This document shows positions 33,496-43,138 of a stretch of 63,851 nucleotides of DNA, piece by piece. The stretch covers positions 1-63,851 of the forward strand of contig NZ_FOND01000015.1 in the NCBI RefSeq assembly GCF_900112815.1. Direction: 5' to 3'. Source of the DNA: Blastococcus tunisiensis. GTDB lineage: Bacteria > Actinomycetota > Actinomycetes > Mycobacteriales > Geodermatophilaceae. A program made the position numbers and the translations under genes. The stretch's first letter is position 1. The number at the start of each line of letters is the position of its first letter. The notes beneath the pieces were generated by a model. It was not told where the DNA came from. It saw only the letters and a list, made by a program, of their open reading frames with translations, and did no database searches.

Positions 33496-35025
33496 GTGCG
33501 CGCCACCCGACCACTCGCCCTCGCCTCAGCAGGCGCCCTCGCCCTGTCCGCTTGCGGAGGAGGCGGGGAGAGCGTCGACACCGGCGGCGGCGGAGGTGGC
33601 GGCGGGGACAACGTGCTCGTCGCCGCGGTGGCCGCGCAGCCCGACCAGTTCGACCCGCACGTGACCAGCGCCTACCCGAGCTTCCAGGTGCTGGAGAACG
33701 TCTACGACACGCTCGTCGTGCCGAACGGCGAGGACCTCACCATGGAGCCGAGCCTGGCCACCGAGTGGGAGACCAGCGAGGACGGGCTGACCTGGACGTT
33801 CACGCTGCGCGACGACGTCACCTTCCACGACGGCAGCGAGTTCGACGCCGCCGACGTCGTCTACTCCTACAACCGGATCATCGACGAGGAGCTGAACAAC
33901 GCCTACCGGTTCTCCACCGTGGAGAGCGTGGAGGCCGTCGACCCGCAGACCGTCGAGATCACCGTCAGCCAGCCCACGCCGAACCTGCCGGCGCTGATCG
34001 GCGGCTTCAAGGGCATGGCGATCCTGCCGGAGGGCGCGGCCGAGGAGTACGACCTCACCACCGAGGCCGTGGGCACGGGGCCGTTCACCCTGGAGAGCTC
34101 CGACGCCAGCAGCACCGAGCTGGCCGCCTACGAGGACTACTGGGGCGGCGCACCGAGCATCGACGGCGTCGAGTTCCGCTACATCACCGAGCCGGCCGCC
34201 GCGCTCACCGCGCTGGAGAACGGCGAGGTGCAGTGGACCGACAACATCCCACCGCAGCAGATCGAGTCGCTGGAGGGCGACGACGCGGTCGAGCTGGTGA
34301 CGACGCCGAGCGTCGACTACTGGTACATGAGCATGAACTACGCGCGCGAGCCGTTCGGCAACCCGCTGGTGCGCCAGGCGATCGCCACGGCCGTGGACCG
34401 GGGGGCGGTCACGGAGGCGGCGCGCTTCGGGGCGGCCGAGCCGAACCAGACCGCCATCCCGGAGGACAGCTTCTACTACTACGACTACGCACCGTTCGAG
34501 CCCAGCGTCGAGGAGGCGACGGCGCTGCTGCAGCAGGCGGGGGTGCAGACGCCGATCACCATGGGGTTGATGGTCACCGACGAGTTCCCGGAGACGGTCA
34601 CCGCGGCGCAGGTCATCGCCAGCCAGCTGGAACCGATCGGGATCAACGTGGACGTCCAGACCGTCGACTTCGCCACCTGGCTGGACCGCCAGGCCCAGGG
34701 CGACTTCGACGCCTTCCTGCTCGGCTGGCTGGGCAACATCGACCCGTTCGACTACTACCACGCCCAGCACATCACCGACGGCTCCAGCAACTACCAGGGC
34801 TACAGCAACCCCGAGGTCGACCGGCTGCTGACCGCGGCGGCGACGGAGACCGACGAGGACGCCCGCAAGGAGCTCTACGACCAGGCGGCGACGCTGATCG
34901 TCGACGACGTCTCCTACCTGTACCTCTACAACCCCGACGTCGTGCAGGCCTGGACCCCGGGGCTGGAGGGCTACCGGATCCGGGCTGACAAAGCGATCAA
35001 CTTCGAGGAAGTCGAGCTGCCCTGA
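33496..35025 (+). CDS. Peptide ABC transporter substrate-binding lipoprotein (DppA/OppA-like)
   Basis: This 509-residue family 5 solute-binding protein has a lipoprotein signal with lipobox LSAC (Cys20) followed by a Gly-rich linker (residues about 22-42). It then shows the SBP_bac_5 pattern: LATEWETSEDGLTWTFTLRD, VTFHDGSEFDAADVVYS, GTGPFTLE and a C-terminal FLLGWLGNIDPFDYYHAQH. It binds oligopeptides at the cell surface for the permeases encoded downstream. GTG 33496 has GGAGGA upstream; an extended start is rejected because it lacks the lipoprotein signal at its N-terminus. Confidence 0.92.
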   Translation: MRATRPLALASAGALALSACGGGGESVDTGGGGGGGGDNVLVAAVAAQPDQFDPHVTSAYPSFQVLENVYDTLVVPNGEDLTMEPSLATEWETSEDGLTWTFTLRDDVTFHDGSEFDAADVVYSYNRIIDEELNNAYRFSTVESVEAVDPQTVEITVSQPTPNLPALIGGFKGMAILPEGAAEEYDLTTEAVGTGPFTLESSDASSTELAAYEDYWGGAPSIDGVEFRYITEPAAALTALENGEVQWTDNIPPQQIESLEGDDAVELVTTPSVDYWYMSMNYAREPFGNPLVRQAIATAVDRGAVTEAARFGAAEPNQTAIPEDSFYYYDYAPFEPSVEEATALLQQAGVQTPITMGLMVTDEFPETVTAAQVIASQLEPIGINVDVQTVDFATWLDRQAQGDFDAFLLGWLGNIDPFDYYHAQHITDGSSNYQGYSNPEVDRLLTAAATETDEDARKELYDQAATLIVDDVSYLYLYNPDVVQAWTPGLEGYRIRADKAINFEEVELP

Positions 35026-35963
35026 TCACCTACCTGCTCCGCCGCATCGGGCAGTCGGTGGTGGTGCTGGCCGGGGTGAGCGTCATCGTGTTCTCCCTGG
35101 TGCACCTCGTTCCCGGCGACCCGGTGCGGCTGGCGCTGGGCACCCGCTTCTCGCAGGAGTCCTACGACGCCCTGCGGGAGCGGTCCGGCCTGGACCAGCC
35201 GCTGATCGAGCAGTTCTTCGGCTGGCTCGGGCGGGCGCTCACCGGTGACCTGGGCGTGAGCTTCCGGAGCGGGGAGACGGTCACCTCGCTGATCGCCGAG
35301 CGGCTGCCCGCGACGCTGACGCTGGCGTTCGCCTCGATCCTGGTGGCGCTGCTCATCGCCGTGCCGCTCGGCACGATCTCGGCGCTGCGGCCCCGCTCGA
35401 TCATCGACCGGTTCGCCACGGTGATCAGCCAGTTCGGCATCTCGGTGCCGGACTTCTGGATGGGCATCGTGCTCATCCTGGTGTTCGCCGGCACGCTGGG
35501 CTGGCTGCCGTCGGGCGGTTTCGTGCCGATCGGCGAGGACCCGCTCGAGTGGCTGCAGCGGCTGGTCATGCCCGCGGTGGTGACCGGCGTCGTGTCCGGC
35601 TCGGTGATCACCCGCTTCGTCCGGTCGAGCATGCTGGAGGCGCTGGGCTCCGACCACGTCCGGACGGCGCAGGCGAAGGGCCTGCCCACCCGCCAGGTGT
35701 TCACCTGGCACGTGCTGCGCAACGCCCTGCTGCCGTTGGTCACGGTGACCGGCGTGCAGCTGGCCTACCTGCTGTCGGGCGTCGTGGTCGTGGAGATCGT
35801 CTTCTCCTGGCCGGGGCTGGGCCAGCTGGCGCTGCAGGCGGTCCAGGCCCGCGACTACCCGGTGCTGCAGGGCGCCGTGCTGCTGTTCGCCCTGGTGTTC
35901 CTGGTGATCAACCTGGTGGTCGACCTGCTCTACACCGCCATCGACCCGAGGATCCGCAGATGA
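35022..35963 (+). CDS. Peptide ABC transporter permease 1 (DppB-like), CTG start
   Basis: This 313-residue inner-membrane subunit has six hydrophobic helices and the BPD permease motif around RTAQAKGLPTRQVFTWHVLRN (EAA-like loop). The family N-terminus xITYLLRRIGQSVVVLAG runs directly into the preceding stop codon, and no ATG, GTG or TTG lies before GTG 35058, which would delete the first amphipathic segment and part of TM1. CTG 35022, overlapping the lipoprotein stop as CTGA and preceded by GAGGAAG, is therefore the likely start. It pairs with the next permease to form the translocation pore. Confidence 0.8.
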   Translation: MITYLLRRIGQSVVVLAGVSVIVFSLVHLVPGDPVRLALGTRFSQESYDALRERSGLDQPLIEQFFGWLGRALTGDLGVSFRSGETVTSLIAERLPATLTLAFASILVALLIAVPLGTISALRPRSIIDRFATVISQFGISVPDFWMGIVLILVFAGTLGWLPSGGFVPIGEDPLEWLQRLVMPAVVTGVVSGSVITRFVRSSMLEALGSDHVRTAQAKGLPTRQVFTWHVLRNALLPLVTVTGVQLAYLLSGVVVVEIVFSWPGLGQLALQAVQARDYPVLQGAVLLFALVFLVINLVVDLLYTAIDPRIRR

Positions 35964-36943
35964 CCGGCGCGCCCGTCCCCGAACCGGGCAGCTCGCCGGA
36001 CACCCCCGCGGGTGCGCCGGGCACCTCCCCGGCCGCCACGCTGCGCCCGGCCCGGCCCCGCTGGCAGGAGACGCTGGGCCTGCTGGCCCGCAACCCCACC
36101 GCCGCGATCGCGTCGCTGCTGCTGATCGCCATCGTGCTGATCGCGATCTTCGACGACACGCTGGCCGCCGAGGGCCCGAACGACATCGATGTGGCGGAGC
36201 GACTGCAGTCGCCGAGCTGGGAGCACCCGTTCGGCACCGACGACCTCGGCCGGGACATCCTCAGCCGGATCATCCTGGGCGCCTCGGTGTCGCTGCGGGT
36301 CGGTTTCCTCGCCGTCGGCTTCGCGCTGGTGGTCGGCACGCTGATCGGCCTGCTCGCCGGCTACTACGGCCGGTGGGTGGACGACGTCCTGATGCGGTTC
36401 ATGGACATGCTGTTCGCCTTCCCCGCGGTGCTGCTGGCCATCGCCGTCCTCGCCGTCCGCGGGCCGGGCTCGGGGAACACGGCCCTGGCCATCGGCATCG
36501 TCTACACGCCGATCTTCGCGCGGGTGACCCGCGCCAGCGTGCTGGGTGTGCGCGAGGAGGTCTACGTCCGCGCCTCCCGCTCGGTGGGCGCCTCGGACTG
36601 GCGGATCCTGACCCGGCACATCCTGCCGAACGCCGCGCCGCCGATCATCGTGCAGACCTCGATCAGCCTGGCGTTCGCCGTGCTCGCCGAGGCGGCGCTG
36701 TCCTTCCTGGGGCTGGGCACCCAGCCGCCGAACCCGTCGTGGGGGCTGATGCTGGCCGAGGGGCGCAGCTACATCGAGCTGGCCTGGTGGATCGCCTTCT
36801 TCCCCGGGATGGCGATCTTCCTGACCGTGCTCTGCTTCAACCTGCTCGGTGACGGGCTGCGTGACGTGCTCGACCCGCGGCAGCGCACCCAGATGTCGGG
36901 CAGCGGGGCCGCCGTCGCCGCGGACGCCGGAGGAGAGAAGTGA
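35960..36943 (+). CDS. Peptide ABC transporter permease 2 (DppC-like)
   Basis: This 327-residue permease has a Pro/Ala-rich cytoplasmic N-terminus, the OppC_N region around TM1 ([18 protein letters not shown]), the [18 protein letters not shown] motif typical of DppC, and the EAA loop [22 protein letters not shown] 35960 overlaps the upstream permease stop (ATGA). It forms the heterodimeric pore with the preceding permease. Tight overlaps along the operon imply translational coupling of all five subunits. Confidence 0.93.
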   Translation: MTGAPVPEPGSSPDTPAGAPGTSPAATLRPARPRWQETLGLLARNPTAAIASLLLIAIVLIAIFDDTLAAEGPNDIDVAERLQSPSWEHPFGTDDLGRDILSRIILGASVSLRVGFLAVGFALVVGTLIGLLAGYYGRWVDDVLMRFMDMLFAFPAVLLAIAVLAVRGPGSGNTALAIGIVYTPIFARVTRASVLGVREEVYVRASRSVGASDWRILTRHILPNAAPPIIVQTSISLAFAVLAEAALSFLGLGTQPPNPSWGLMLAEGRSYIELAWWIAFFPGMAIFLTVLCFNLLGDGLRDVLDPRQRTQMSGSGAAVAADAGGEK

Positions 36944-38048
36944 CGGGCGAGCCGGTGCTGGAGGTCGAGGACCTGCGGGTGCGGCTGCGCACGCCGCGCG
37001 GCCCGGCCGACGTGGTCAACGGGCTGACCTACCGGGTCGGCCAGGGCGAGACCGTCGCCGTCGTCGGCGAGTCCGGCAGCGGCAAGAGCGTCTCGGTGCT
37101 GGCCCTGCTGGGGCTGCTGCCGGCGCGGGTGGCCACCGTCACCGGCCGGGCGCTGCTGCAGGGCGAGGACCTGCTGACGATGTCGCCCTCCCGGCTGCGG
37201 CAGGTGCGCGGCCCCGGCGCCGGCATGGTGTTCCAGGACCCGATGACGTCGCTGAACCCGGTGCTCACCGTCGGCCGGCAGATCGTCGAGGGGCTGCGTG
37301 CGCACTCCGACATGTCGAAGGCGGTGGCCCGCCGGCGCGCCGCCGAGCTGCTCGGCGAGGTGGGGCTGCCCGATCCCGAGGGCGCGCTGGACCGCTATCC
37401 GCACGAGCTGTCCGGCGGCATGCGGCAGCGGGTCGTCATCGCGATCGCGCTGTCCAACTCACCCGCCCTGCTCATCGCGGACGAGGCGACCACGGCGCTC
37501 GACGTCACCGTGCAGGCGCAGATCATCGACCTGATCGCGACGCTGCAGGCCGACCACGGCACCGGCGTCATCTGGATCACCCACGACCTCGGCGTCGTCG
37601 CCGGCATCGCCGACCGGGTGCTGGTCATGTACGGCGGCCGCTGCGTGGAGGACGGCACGGTGGACGACGTCCTCGAGCACCCGGCCCACCCGTACACGCG
37701 CGGCCTGCTCGGCTCGCTGCCCGACCTGGCCGCGCCGGTGGGCCCGGACGGCGAGGTGCCGGACCTGACCACCGTGCCCGGCCTGCCCCCGCCGCCCACC
37801 GACCTGCCGCCGGGCTGCGTGTTCTGGCCGCGCTGCCCCGTCCGGGCGGACCCGCGGTGCGAGACCGAGCAGCCGCCGCTGGCCGTGGTGGGGCCGGGAT
37901 CGGGTGGTCTGGAGCACCGGGCCGCCACCTGGTGCACCGAGGGAGAGGCCCCGAGCGCCGGAAGCCCCGCGGCGGGGGCGTCGTCCCGCGCCGGAGGTCC
38001 GGCGGCCGGCGCGACGTCGGGCGCCGACGGGCCGGAAGGGGGCGGGCG

Positions 38049-38052
<4 letters not shown>
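36940..38052 (+). CDS. Peptide ABC transporter ATPase 1 (DppD-like)
   Basis: This 370-residue ATPase shows Walker A GESGSGKS, signature [15 protein letters not shown], Walker [13 protein letters not shown] and the switch His in [11 protein letters not shown]. The C-terminal oligopeptide-transporter domain has the cysteine-bearing [14 protein letters not shown]. After it comes a low-complexity Gly/Ala/Ser tail of about 40 residues that is absent from most homologues. GTG 36940 overlaps the permease stop (GTGA). It energises peptide import together with the next ATPase. Confidence 0.93.
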
Positions 38053-39105
<1,053 letters not shown>

Positions 39106-39110
<5 letters not shown>

Positions 39111-39168
39111 CCATCGGCGGGTGGCTGCCCGACACGCCGGCGGGCACCGCCACACGCCGATGATCAAC
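39106..39168. terminator. Long bidirectional terminator overlapping the ATPase stop
   Basis: A left arm (39106-39131) starting GTTGACCATCGGCGGGTGGC pairs with 39141-39168 with two mismatches and a 2-nt bulge, around a 9-nt loop. The left arm includes the last bases and stop of the ABC ATPase gene. It separates the importer operon from the convergent MFS gene. Confidence 0.7.
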
Positions 39169-39181
39169 TGGAGGGTGGGCC

Positions 39182-40405
39182 TCAGGCGTCGGCGCGGACC
39201 AGGCCGGGACGCGCGGCCACCACGCCCGACGCGAGCTGGCCGGTCAGCACGACGAGCAGCAGCACCAGGCTCGCCGTCCAGCCGTCGGTCAGCTCGTGGA
39301 GGACGCCGACGGCGAGCGGGCCGGACGCCGCCAGCAGGTAGCCCAGGCTCTGCGCCGCGGCCGACAGCCGGCCGGTCTGCGCGGCGTCCCGGCTGCGCAC
39401 GAGCACCAGGGTCATGGCCAGCGGGAACGCCGCCCCCGACCCCGCTCCGCAGAGGACCGCCCACAGCACCGGGGCCGCGTCCGGGGCGATCAGCAGGCCG
39501 AGGATGCCGGCTGCGGTGGGCACCGACGCCCCGACCACCCAGCCGACCTGGCCCGGCCGGCGGGCGGCCAGCGGCGGCACGATCAGCGACAGCGGCGCAC
39601 CGAGCACCGCGGCGACGGCGACCAGCGCGCCGGCGCTGACCGGGGTGACGCCGGCGTCGTCCTCGAGGACCGCGGCCAGCCAGGTGAGCAGGGCGTAGAA
39701 GGACAGCGACTGGAAGCCGAAGAACGCCATCACGGCCAGCCCGACGCGGTCGCGCAGGATCGCGGTGCGCCGGCCGGGGGCGGGCAGGGGCGCGGGGCTC
39801 TGCGGGCGGGCGCGGGTCAGCAGCGCCAGCGCGACGATCGCGAGCGCCACGGGCGCCAGCCACAGCGCCAGCCCGCCCATCGCACTCCCGGTCAGCCCGG
39901 TGAGCGGCTGGGCCAGGCCGGCGCCCAGGCTGGCCGACAGCGCCATCGACCCGGTCACCGCCCCGACGACGGCGGCGCTGCGGCCGCCGTACTCGGCACG
40001 GGCGACGGCGGGCAGCAGCACGTTCGCGACCGCGATCCCACCGCTGAGACCCACCGTGCCGGCGAACATGCCGACGGTGCCGGCCGAGCGCAGCCCGATC
40101 CCGATCGCGAGGACGGCGAGCCCGGCGAGGACCGCACGGTGCAGCCCGATGCGGGCGGCCAGCGCCGGGGCGAACGGGGAGAGCAGGCCGAAGCAGACCA
40201 GCGGCAGCGAGGTGACCACCGCCAGGGCGCCGGTGGACAGGGCCAGCTCGTCCCCGACGTCACCGAGCACCGGGCCGACGGCGGCGAACGGCCCGCGCAG
40301 GCACAGCGCGGCGAGGACGAGGGCCGCCGCGGGCCCGAGCACGGACCACCGGAGCCGGGTCGTCGTCCCGGCACGGCGCGGCCCGGTCCCCCGTCCGTGG
40401 TCCAC
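39182..40405 (-). CDS. MFS transporter (CynX/NimT-type)
   Basis: This 407-residue membrane protein has about 12 hydrophobic helices and the CynX/NimT-like early motif LCLRGPFAAVGPVLGDV with VTSLPLVCFGLLSPFAP. Family members export or import small anions or nitroimidazole-like compounds; the substrate is not predictable. GTG 40405, with GGAGGAG upstream, was chosen over a longer Arg-rich extension. It is convergent with the peptide ABC operon and divergent from tRNA-Ser. Confidence 0.88.
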   Translation of the reverse strand: MDHGRGTGPRRAGTTTRLRWSVLGPAAALVLAALCLRGPFAAVGPVLGDVGDELALSTGALAVVTSLPLVCFGLLSPFAPALAARIGLHRAVLAGLAVLAIGIGLRSAGTVGMFAGTVGLSGGIAVANVLLPAVARAEYGGRSAAVVGAVTGSMALSASLGAGLAQPLTGLTGSAMGGLALWLAPVALAIVALALLTRARPQSPAPLPAPGRRTAILRDRVGLAVMAFFGFQSLSFYALLTWLAAVLEDDAGVTPVSAGALVAVAAVLGAPLSLIVPPLAARRPGQVGWVVGASVPTAAGILGLLIAPDAAPVLWAVLCGAGSGAAFPLAMTLVLVRSRDAAQTGRLSAAAQSLGYLLAASGPLAVGVLHELTDGWTASLVLLLVVLTGQLASGVVAARPGLVRADA

Positions 40406-40548
40406 GTGCGCGTGCTCCTCCCGGTCCGGCCGACGGGCGTTCGGCGTCCGCAACAGTGGACCACCCCGGTGCCGGAGGGCCGCAGCACGGTCCCGGGGAC
40501 CCGCGGACGACGCGGCCACGGCCGGGGGCACTAGCCTCGACGACGCCA

Positions 40549-40636
40549 GGAGGGCTCGCCTAGTGGCCGATGGCGGCGGTCTTGAAAACCGCTAAGAGGT
40601 AACCCCTCTTCGTGGGTTCGAATCCCACGCCCTCCG
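40549..40636 (+). tRNA. tRNA-Ser(UGA)
   Basis: The acceptor stem GGAGGGC (40549-40555) pairs with GCCCTCC (40629-40635), with discriminator G at 40636. The anticodon loop CTTGAAA (40581-40587) gives anticodon TGA (40583-40585), reading UCA codons. The T-loop GGTTCGAATCC is standard and the long variable arm (TAAGAGGTAACCCCTCTT region) is typical of serine tRNAs. CCA is not encoded. A weak TAGCCT -10-like element lies at 40532. Confidence 0.96.
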
Positions 40637-40914
40637 CTTCCGCCGTCCGGGGCGCCGACACGCCGCGCCGGGCCGCCGCCCGGGATGACCGGACCCGGAT
40701 TCCCCGGATTTCCGCAGGTCGGCGGGCCGCATGTCGACAAGGCGCCGGTCCGGGAGCACGGTCACCGATCGCCTCGGGGGGCCCGCGCAACGATCCGGTG
40801 TCGGGGGTTCCCCGGCCCGTCGGAAGTCATCGGCAGCACCCGGTCCGGCCGTGACCATTGCACCTGTCCGCGGCACTTCCCCGCCGCGGCGAACGGGTGC
40901 TGAGGAGTCCACGG

Positions 40915-41730
40915 GTGACGATGGGCGCGACGCTGGCTCCGCCGGCGATGGCGGTGCTGGGTTTCCTGCTGCTGACCGGTCTGGTGGTCGTGCTGGGTGC
41001 CAGCTCGACCGCCCGCTACGAGTTCGAGCGCAACGGCGCGCGGGACCAGCGACGGGCCGACGCGCGCACCTCCGGCAGCCACCCGGCCGGCCGGCGGGGC
41101 GCGGCCGCCCCGGCCGGCGCCGCGGAGGCGCAGCCGCGCTCCGGGTCGGTCGACGTCGCCGAGCGCACCGGTCCGGCCTCCGGCGGGAAGGGCTGGTGGC
41201 TGATCGACGACCGCGCCCAGGTGCTCGCCGGCCCCTTCGCCGACCGGATCGACGCCGACTGGGCGGCCCTGGCCGACGAGCTGCCTGCGGTCTCGGTGCA
41301 CGGCGTGCGGCGCCCGGACGGCAGCGTGGCGCTGCGGCCGTCGCCCGAGGAGCGGGCCTGGCTCGGCGAGCTCAGCGAGCAGCTGGACCGGCTGCCCCGG
41401 GACTGGGACGACCTGCTGTCCGACACCGACCCGCTCACCACGCTGGTGGTCGAGGTCGCCGCGGCGCTGGTCGAGGCGGGCATGCCGCTGCACGACCTGA
41501 CGCAGGCCGGCGGCGGCGTGTGCCTGGTGCCCGACCTGGAGCTCAGCGGCGTCGTGGTCAGCTGGCGCGCCCACGACCGGCTGAGCCTGCAGCACCAGCG
41601 CGGCCCCGCGGCCGACGCCACCGTGCAGCGGTCGATGAACGCCGCGATCGCCGAGGTGCTGGCCAACCTGGGCTTCGTCGTCGAGCCGGCCGGCGCGACG
41701 GGCAGCTCGCTGGTGACCGCGCTGACCTGA
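40915..41730 (+). CDS. Membrane-anchored hypothetical protein
   Basis: I do not recognise this 271-residue protein. One membrane helix (about residues 10-29, MAVLGFLLLTGLVVVLGA) is followed by a short basic, Ala-rich linker and a soluble C-terminal domain of about 180 residues beginning GGKGWWLIDDRAQVLAGPFA. GTG 40915 is preferred, seven bases after GAGGAG; ATG 40921 is an alternative. The 278-bp gap between the tRNA and this gene (40637-40914) holds no other gene. The stop is followed by the left hairpin of the second AbiEi/DUF559 element. Confidence 0.75.
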   Translation: MTMGATLAPPAMAVLGFLLLTGLVVVLGASSTARYEFERNGARDQRRADARTSGSHPAGRRGAAAPAGAAEAQPRSGSVDVAERTGPASGGKGWWLIDDRAQVLAGPFADRIDADWAALADELPAVSVHGVRRPDGSVALRPSPEERAWLGELSEQLDRLPRDWDDLLSDTDPLTTLVVEVAAALVEAGMPLHDLTQAGGGVCLVPDLELSGVVVSWRAHDRLSLQHQRGPAADATVQRSMNAAIAEVLANLGFVVEPAGATGSSLVTALT

Positions 41731-41752
41731 CCGGCCGCTGTCTCCGCACGGA

Positions 41753-41805
41753 ACGCTGTGCGGTGGTCGGCAGTTCTGGCCGCGGGAACTGCCGTCTACC
41801 GCACA
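41753..41805 (+). repeat. Hairpin repeat family 2, left copy
   Basis: A 20-bp stem with two mismatches (41757-41776 with 41786-41805) closes a 9-nt loop. CCGCAC at 41744 can pair alternatively with GTGCGG at 41758. The right arm contains the stop codon of the AbiEi/DUF559 gene (41796-41798), so the repeat and the gene overlap. Confidence 0.8.
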
Positions 41806-42716
41806 CGGTTGGCCGCGAACAGCGCCTGCCGGGCCGCGTGGACAGCGCGGATGTCCCGGCGGCATCCGGCGGGTGAGGCCGTCATCCGCCGGAAGGAGAA
41901 GCGCAGCGTCTGCCAGCCGACGGTGGCGAGCAGCGCGTCCCGTCGGATGTCCCGCTCCCGCTGCGGCCGGGAGCCGTGCCACGCCGCGCCGTCCAGCTCG
42001 ACGGCGAGCGCGACCTCGTCGTAGGCCGCATCCAGCACGAACACCTCACCGCCGACCACGACGCGACGCTGCTGCACGAACGGCGGCATCCCCGGCCCGC
42101 GCAGCACGTTCAGGCAGCCCCAGATCTCCAGCTCGCTCTGGCACCCGTCGGCGAGCAGCCCCACGAGGCGTGCCAGCTCGGCCCGTCCGGGCAGCCGAGG
42201 TCGACGCTCCACCTCCAGGGCCAGCTCCCGGACCGAGGCCTGCCGACGCCGGACGGCGGTGATCGCCGCGGCGCGGATGTCCGACCGGCGCAGGGGTGCC
42301 GGCCGGGCCCAGCTGTCGACCAGGGAGCGTTCGACCGACGTGACCGACAGGCTGTCCACCCGGCGCCTCTCGGCGTCGATGCCGGCCGAGCGGTGGACCG
42401 TCACCGCCCACGCCCCCCGTGCGCTCCGGGTCGGGTCGACGGTGATGTGGACCGGCCCCGGCGGGTGCTCGACCAGCTCCCACAGGGCGAGGGCCGTGAC
42501 GTGACTGGCGACGCCGTTGCCGCGCTCGAGTGCGGCACCCAGGCGGGTCCGCCAGCCGTCCGCCACCGACGGCAGGGCGTAGACCCCGGGACGCAGCGCC
42601 ACCAGCTTCCCGGTGGCCACCCACGACCCGATGGTCCGCGCGCTCACCCGCCGCTGCAGCTGCGCGGCGGTGGCCCAGCCCCGTTCTCCCACGACCGCTG
42701 CTACGTCCAGTGCCAC
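41796..42716 (-). CDS. AbiEi-type winged-helix / DUF559 nuclease-fold protein (paralogue)
   Basis: This 306-residue protein has an N-terminal AbiEi-like winged helix (GERGWATAAQLQRRVSAR to KLVALRPGVYAL). Middle motifs VASHVTALALWELV and LSVTSVERSLVDSWAR parallel those of the protein at 5961-6965. The C-terminal DUF559 domain shows FVLDAAYDEVALAVELDG, AWHGS and RERDIRRDALLATVGWQTLR, i.e. the D, E-x-D and R/K pattern of PD-(D/E)XK-like folds. GTG 42716 places the conserved TCCACAGATC box 47 nt upstream, as in the paralogue. No toxin partner gene is adjacent. The stop codon lies within the flanking hairpin. Biochemical activity is unknown. Confidence 0.78.
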   Translation of the reverse strand: MALDVAAVVGERGWATAAQLQRRVSARTIGSWVATGKLVALRPGVYALPSVADGWRTRLGAALERGNGVASHVTALALWELVEHPPGPVHITVDPTRSARGAWAVTVHRSAGIDAERRRVDSLSVTSVERSLVDSWARPAPLRRSDIRAAAITAVRRRQASVRELALEVERRPRLPGRAELARLVGLLADGCQSELEIWGCLNVLRGPGMPPFVQQRRVVVGGEVFVLDAAYDEVALAVELDGAAWHGSRPQRERDIRRDALLATVGWQTLRFSFRRMTASPAGCRRDIRAVHAARQALFAANRVR

Positions 42717-42762
42717 GAGGCCAGGCTGTCGGGAGCCGCGGACGGGTGGGGGCCACCGAGCA

Positions 42763-42775
42763 GATCTGTGGATGA
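42763..42775 (-). promoter_or_regulatory. Upstream box shared with the other AbiEi/DUF559 gene
   Basis: On the minus strand this reads TCATCCACAGATC, 47 nt upstream of GTG 42716. TCCACAGATC is identical to the box at 7012-7021, at the same distance from the paralogue's start. TCATCCACA is one base from the DnaA box TTATCCACA. Confidence 0.5.
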
Positions 42776-42783
42776 CGCCCGGC

Positions 42784-42842
42784 GACGCTGTGCGCCGGTC
42801 GGCAGAAATCCACCCGAGAACTGCCGACCGGCGCACAGCGTC
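42784..42842 (-). repeat. Hairpin repeat family 2, right copy
   Basis: A perfect 22-bp stem, starting GACGCTGTGCGCCGGTCGGC at 42784 with its complement ending at 42842, closes a 15-nt loop (42806-42820). It is among the longest perfect stems I noted in the window. Its reverse complement aligns with the left copy at 41753-41805. Confidence 0.88.
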
Positions 42843-42843
42843 C

Positions 42844-42888
42844 GGCCGGGCTGGCCGGGCTGGCCGGGCTGGCCGGGCTGGACGGGCT
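42844..42888. repeat. 9-bp tandem repeat (GGCCGGGCT)
   Basis: Four perfect units (42844-42879) and one variant, GGACGGGCT (42880-42888), abut the right hairpin and reach the stop codon of the STAS gene. It is probably a slippage-prone satellite that could vary between strains. Confidence 0.8.
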
Positions 42889-43138
42889 AGACGGTCACGG
42901 GGGCGTGGCGGACGACGAGCTCGCCACCGCGGGCGGCGAACTCCTGCCCCAGCCCGCGCAGGACCTCCAGGCCGGCGTCGTCGGCGACCCGGACGTCGCG
43001 CAGGTCGAGGACCACGCGGACGTGGCCGTTGCCGTGCAGCGACTCCGCCGTCCCGCGCAGCAGGTCGGCGCCCGCCAGGGTGAGCCGGCCGCTGGCCCGG
43101 ATGGAACCGTTCCGGCGGTCGACGGTCTCGCGCAGCAT
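42887..43138 (-). CDS. STAS-domain protein lacking the usual phospho-serine
   Basis: This 83-residue protein is a single STAS domain of the anti-anti-sigma type. The loop that normally carries the regulatory serine reads VRVADDAGLEVL, with Asp-Asp in place of the usual (S/T)-S. It may therefore not be phosphorylatable or may mimic a fixed state. Its ATG overlaps the stop of the neighbouring STAS gene (TGATG), so the two are co-translated and may work as a pair with an anti-sigma kinase encoded elsewhere. Confidence 0.8.
   Translation of the reverse strand: MLRETVDRRNGSIRASGRLTLAGADLLRGTAESLHGNGHVRVVLDLRDVRVADDAGLEVLRGLGQEFAARGGELVVRHAPVTV

Larger units (their letters stand above)
41753..42842 (-). 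mobile_element. Second candidate hairpin-ended element with AbiEi/DUF559 gene
   Basis: A leftward AbiEi/DUF559-type gene (41796-42716) is bracketed by related hairpins in inverted orientation (41753-41805 and 42784-42842). Outside the 11-nt loop they agree at about 36 of 42 positions, with the shared block GGTCGGCAGTTCT. As in the element at 5.8-7.1 kb, the unit fills the space between two convergent host genes. The hairpin sequence is unrelated to family 1, so each gene has its own hairpin family. Mobility is inferred. Confidence 0.45.

Noticed and set aside
42844-42888. Possible CRISPR-like array
   Set aside because: Units are 9 bp without spacers and no cas genes exist in the window.
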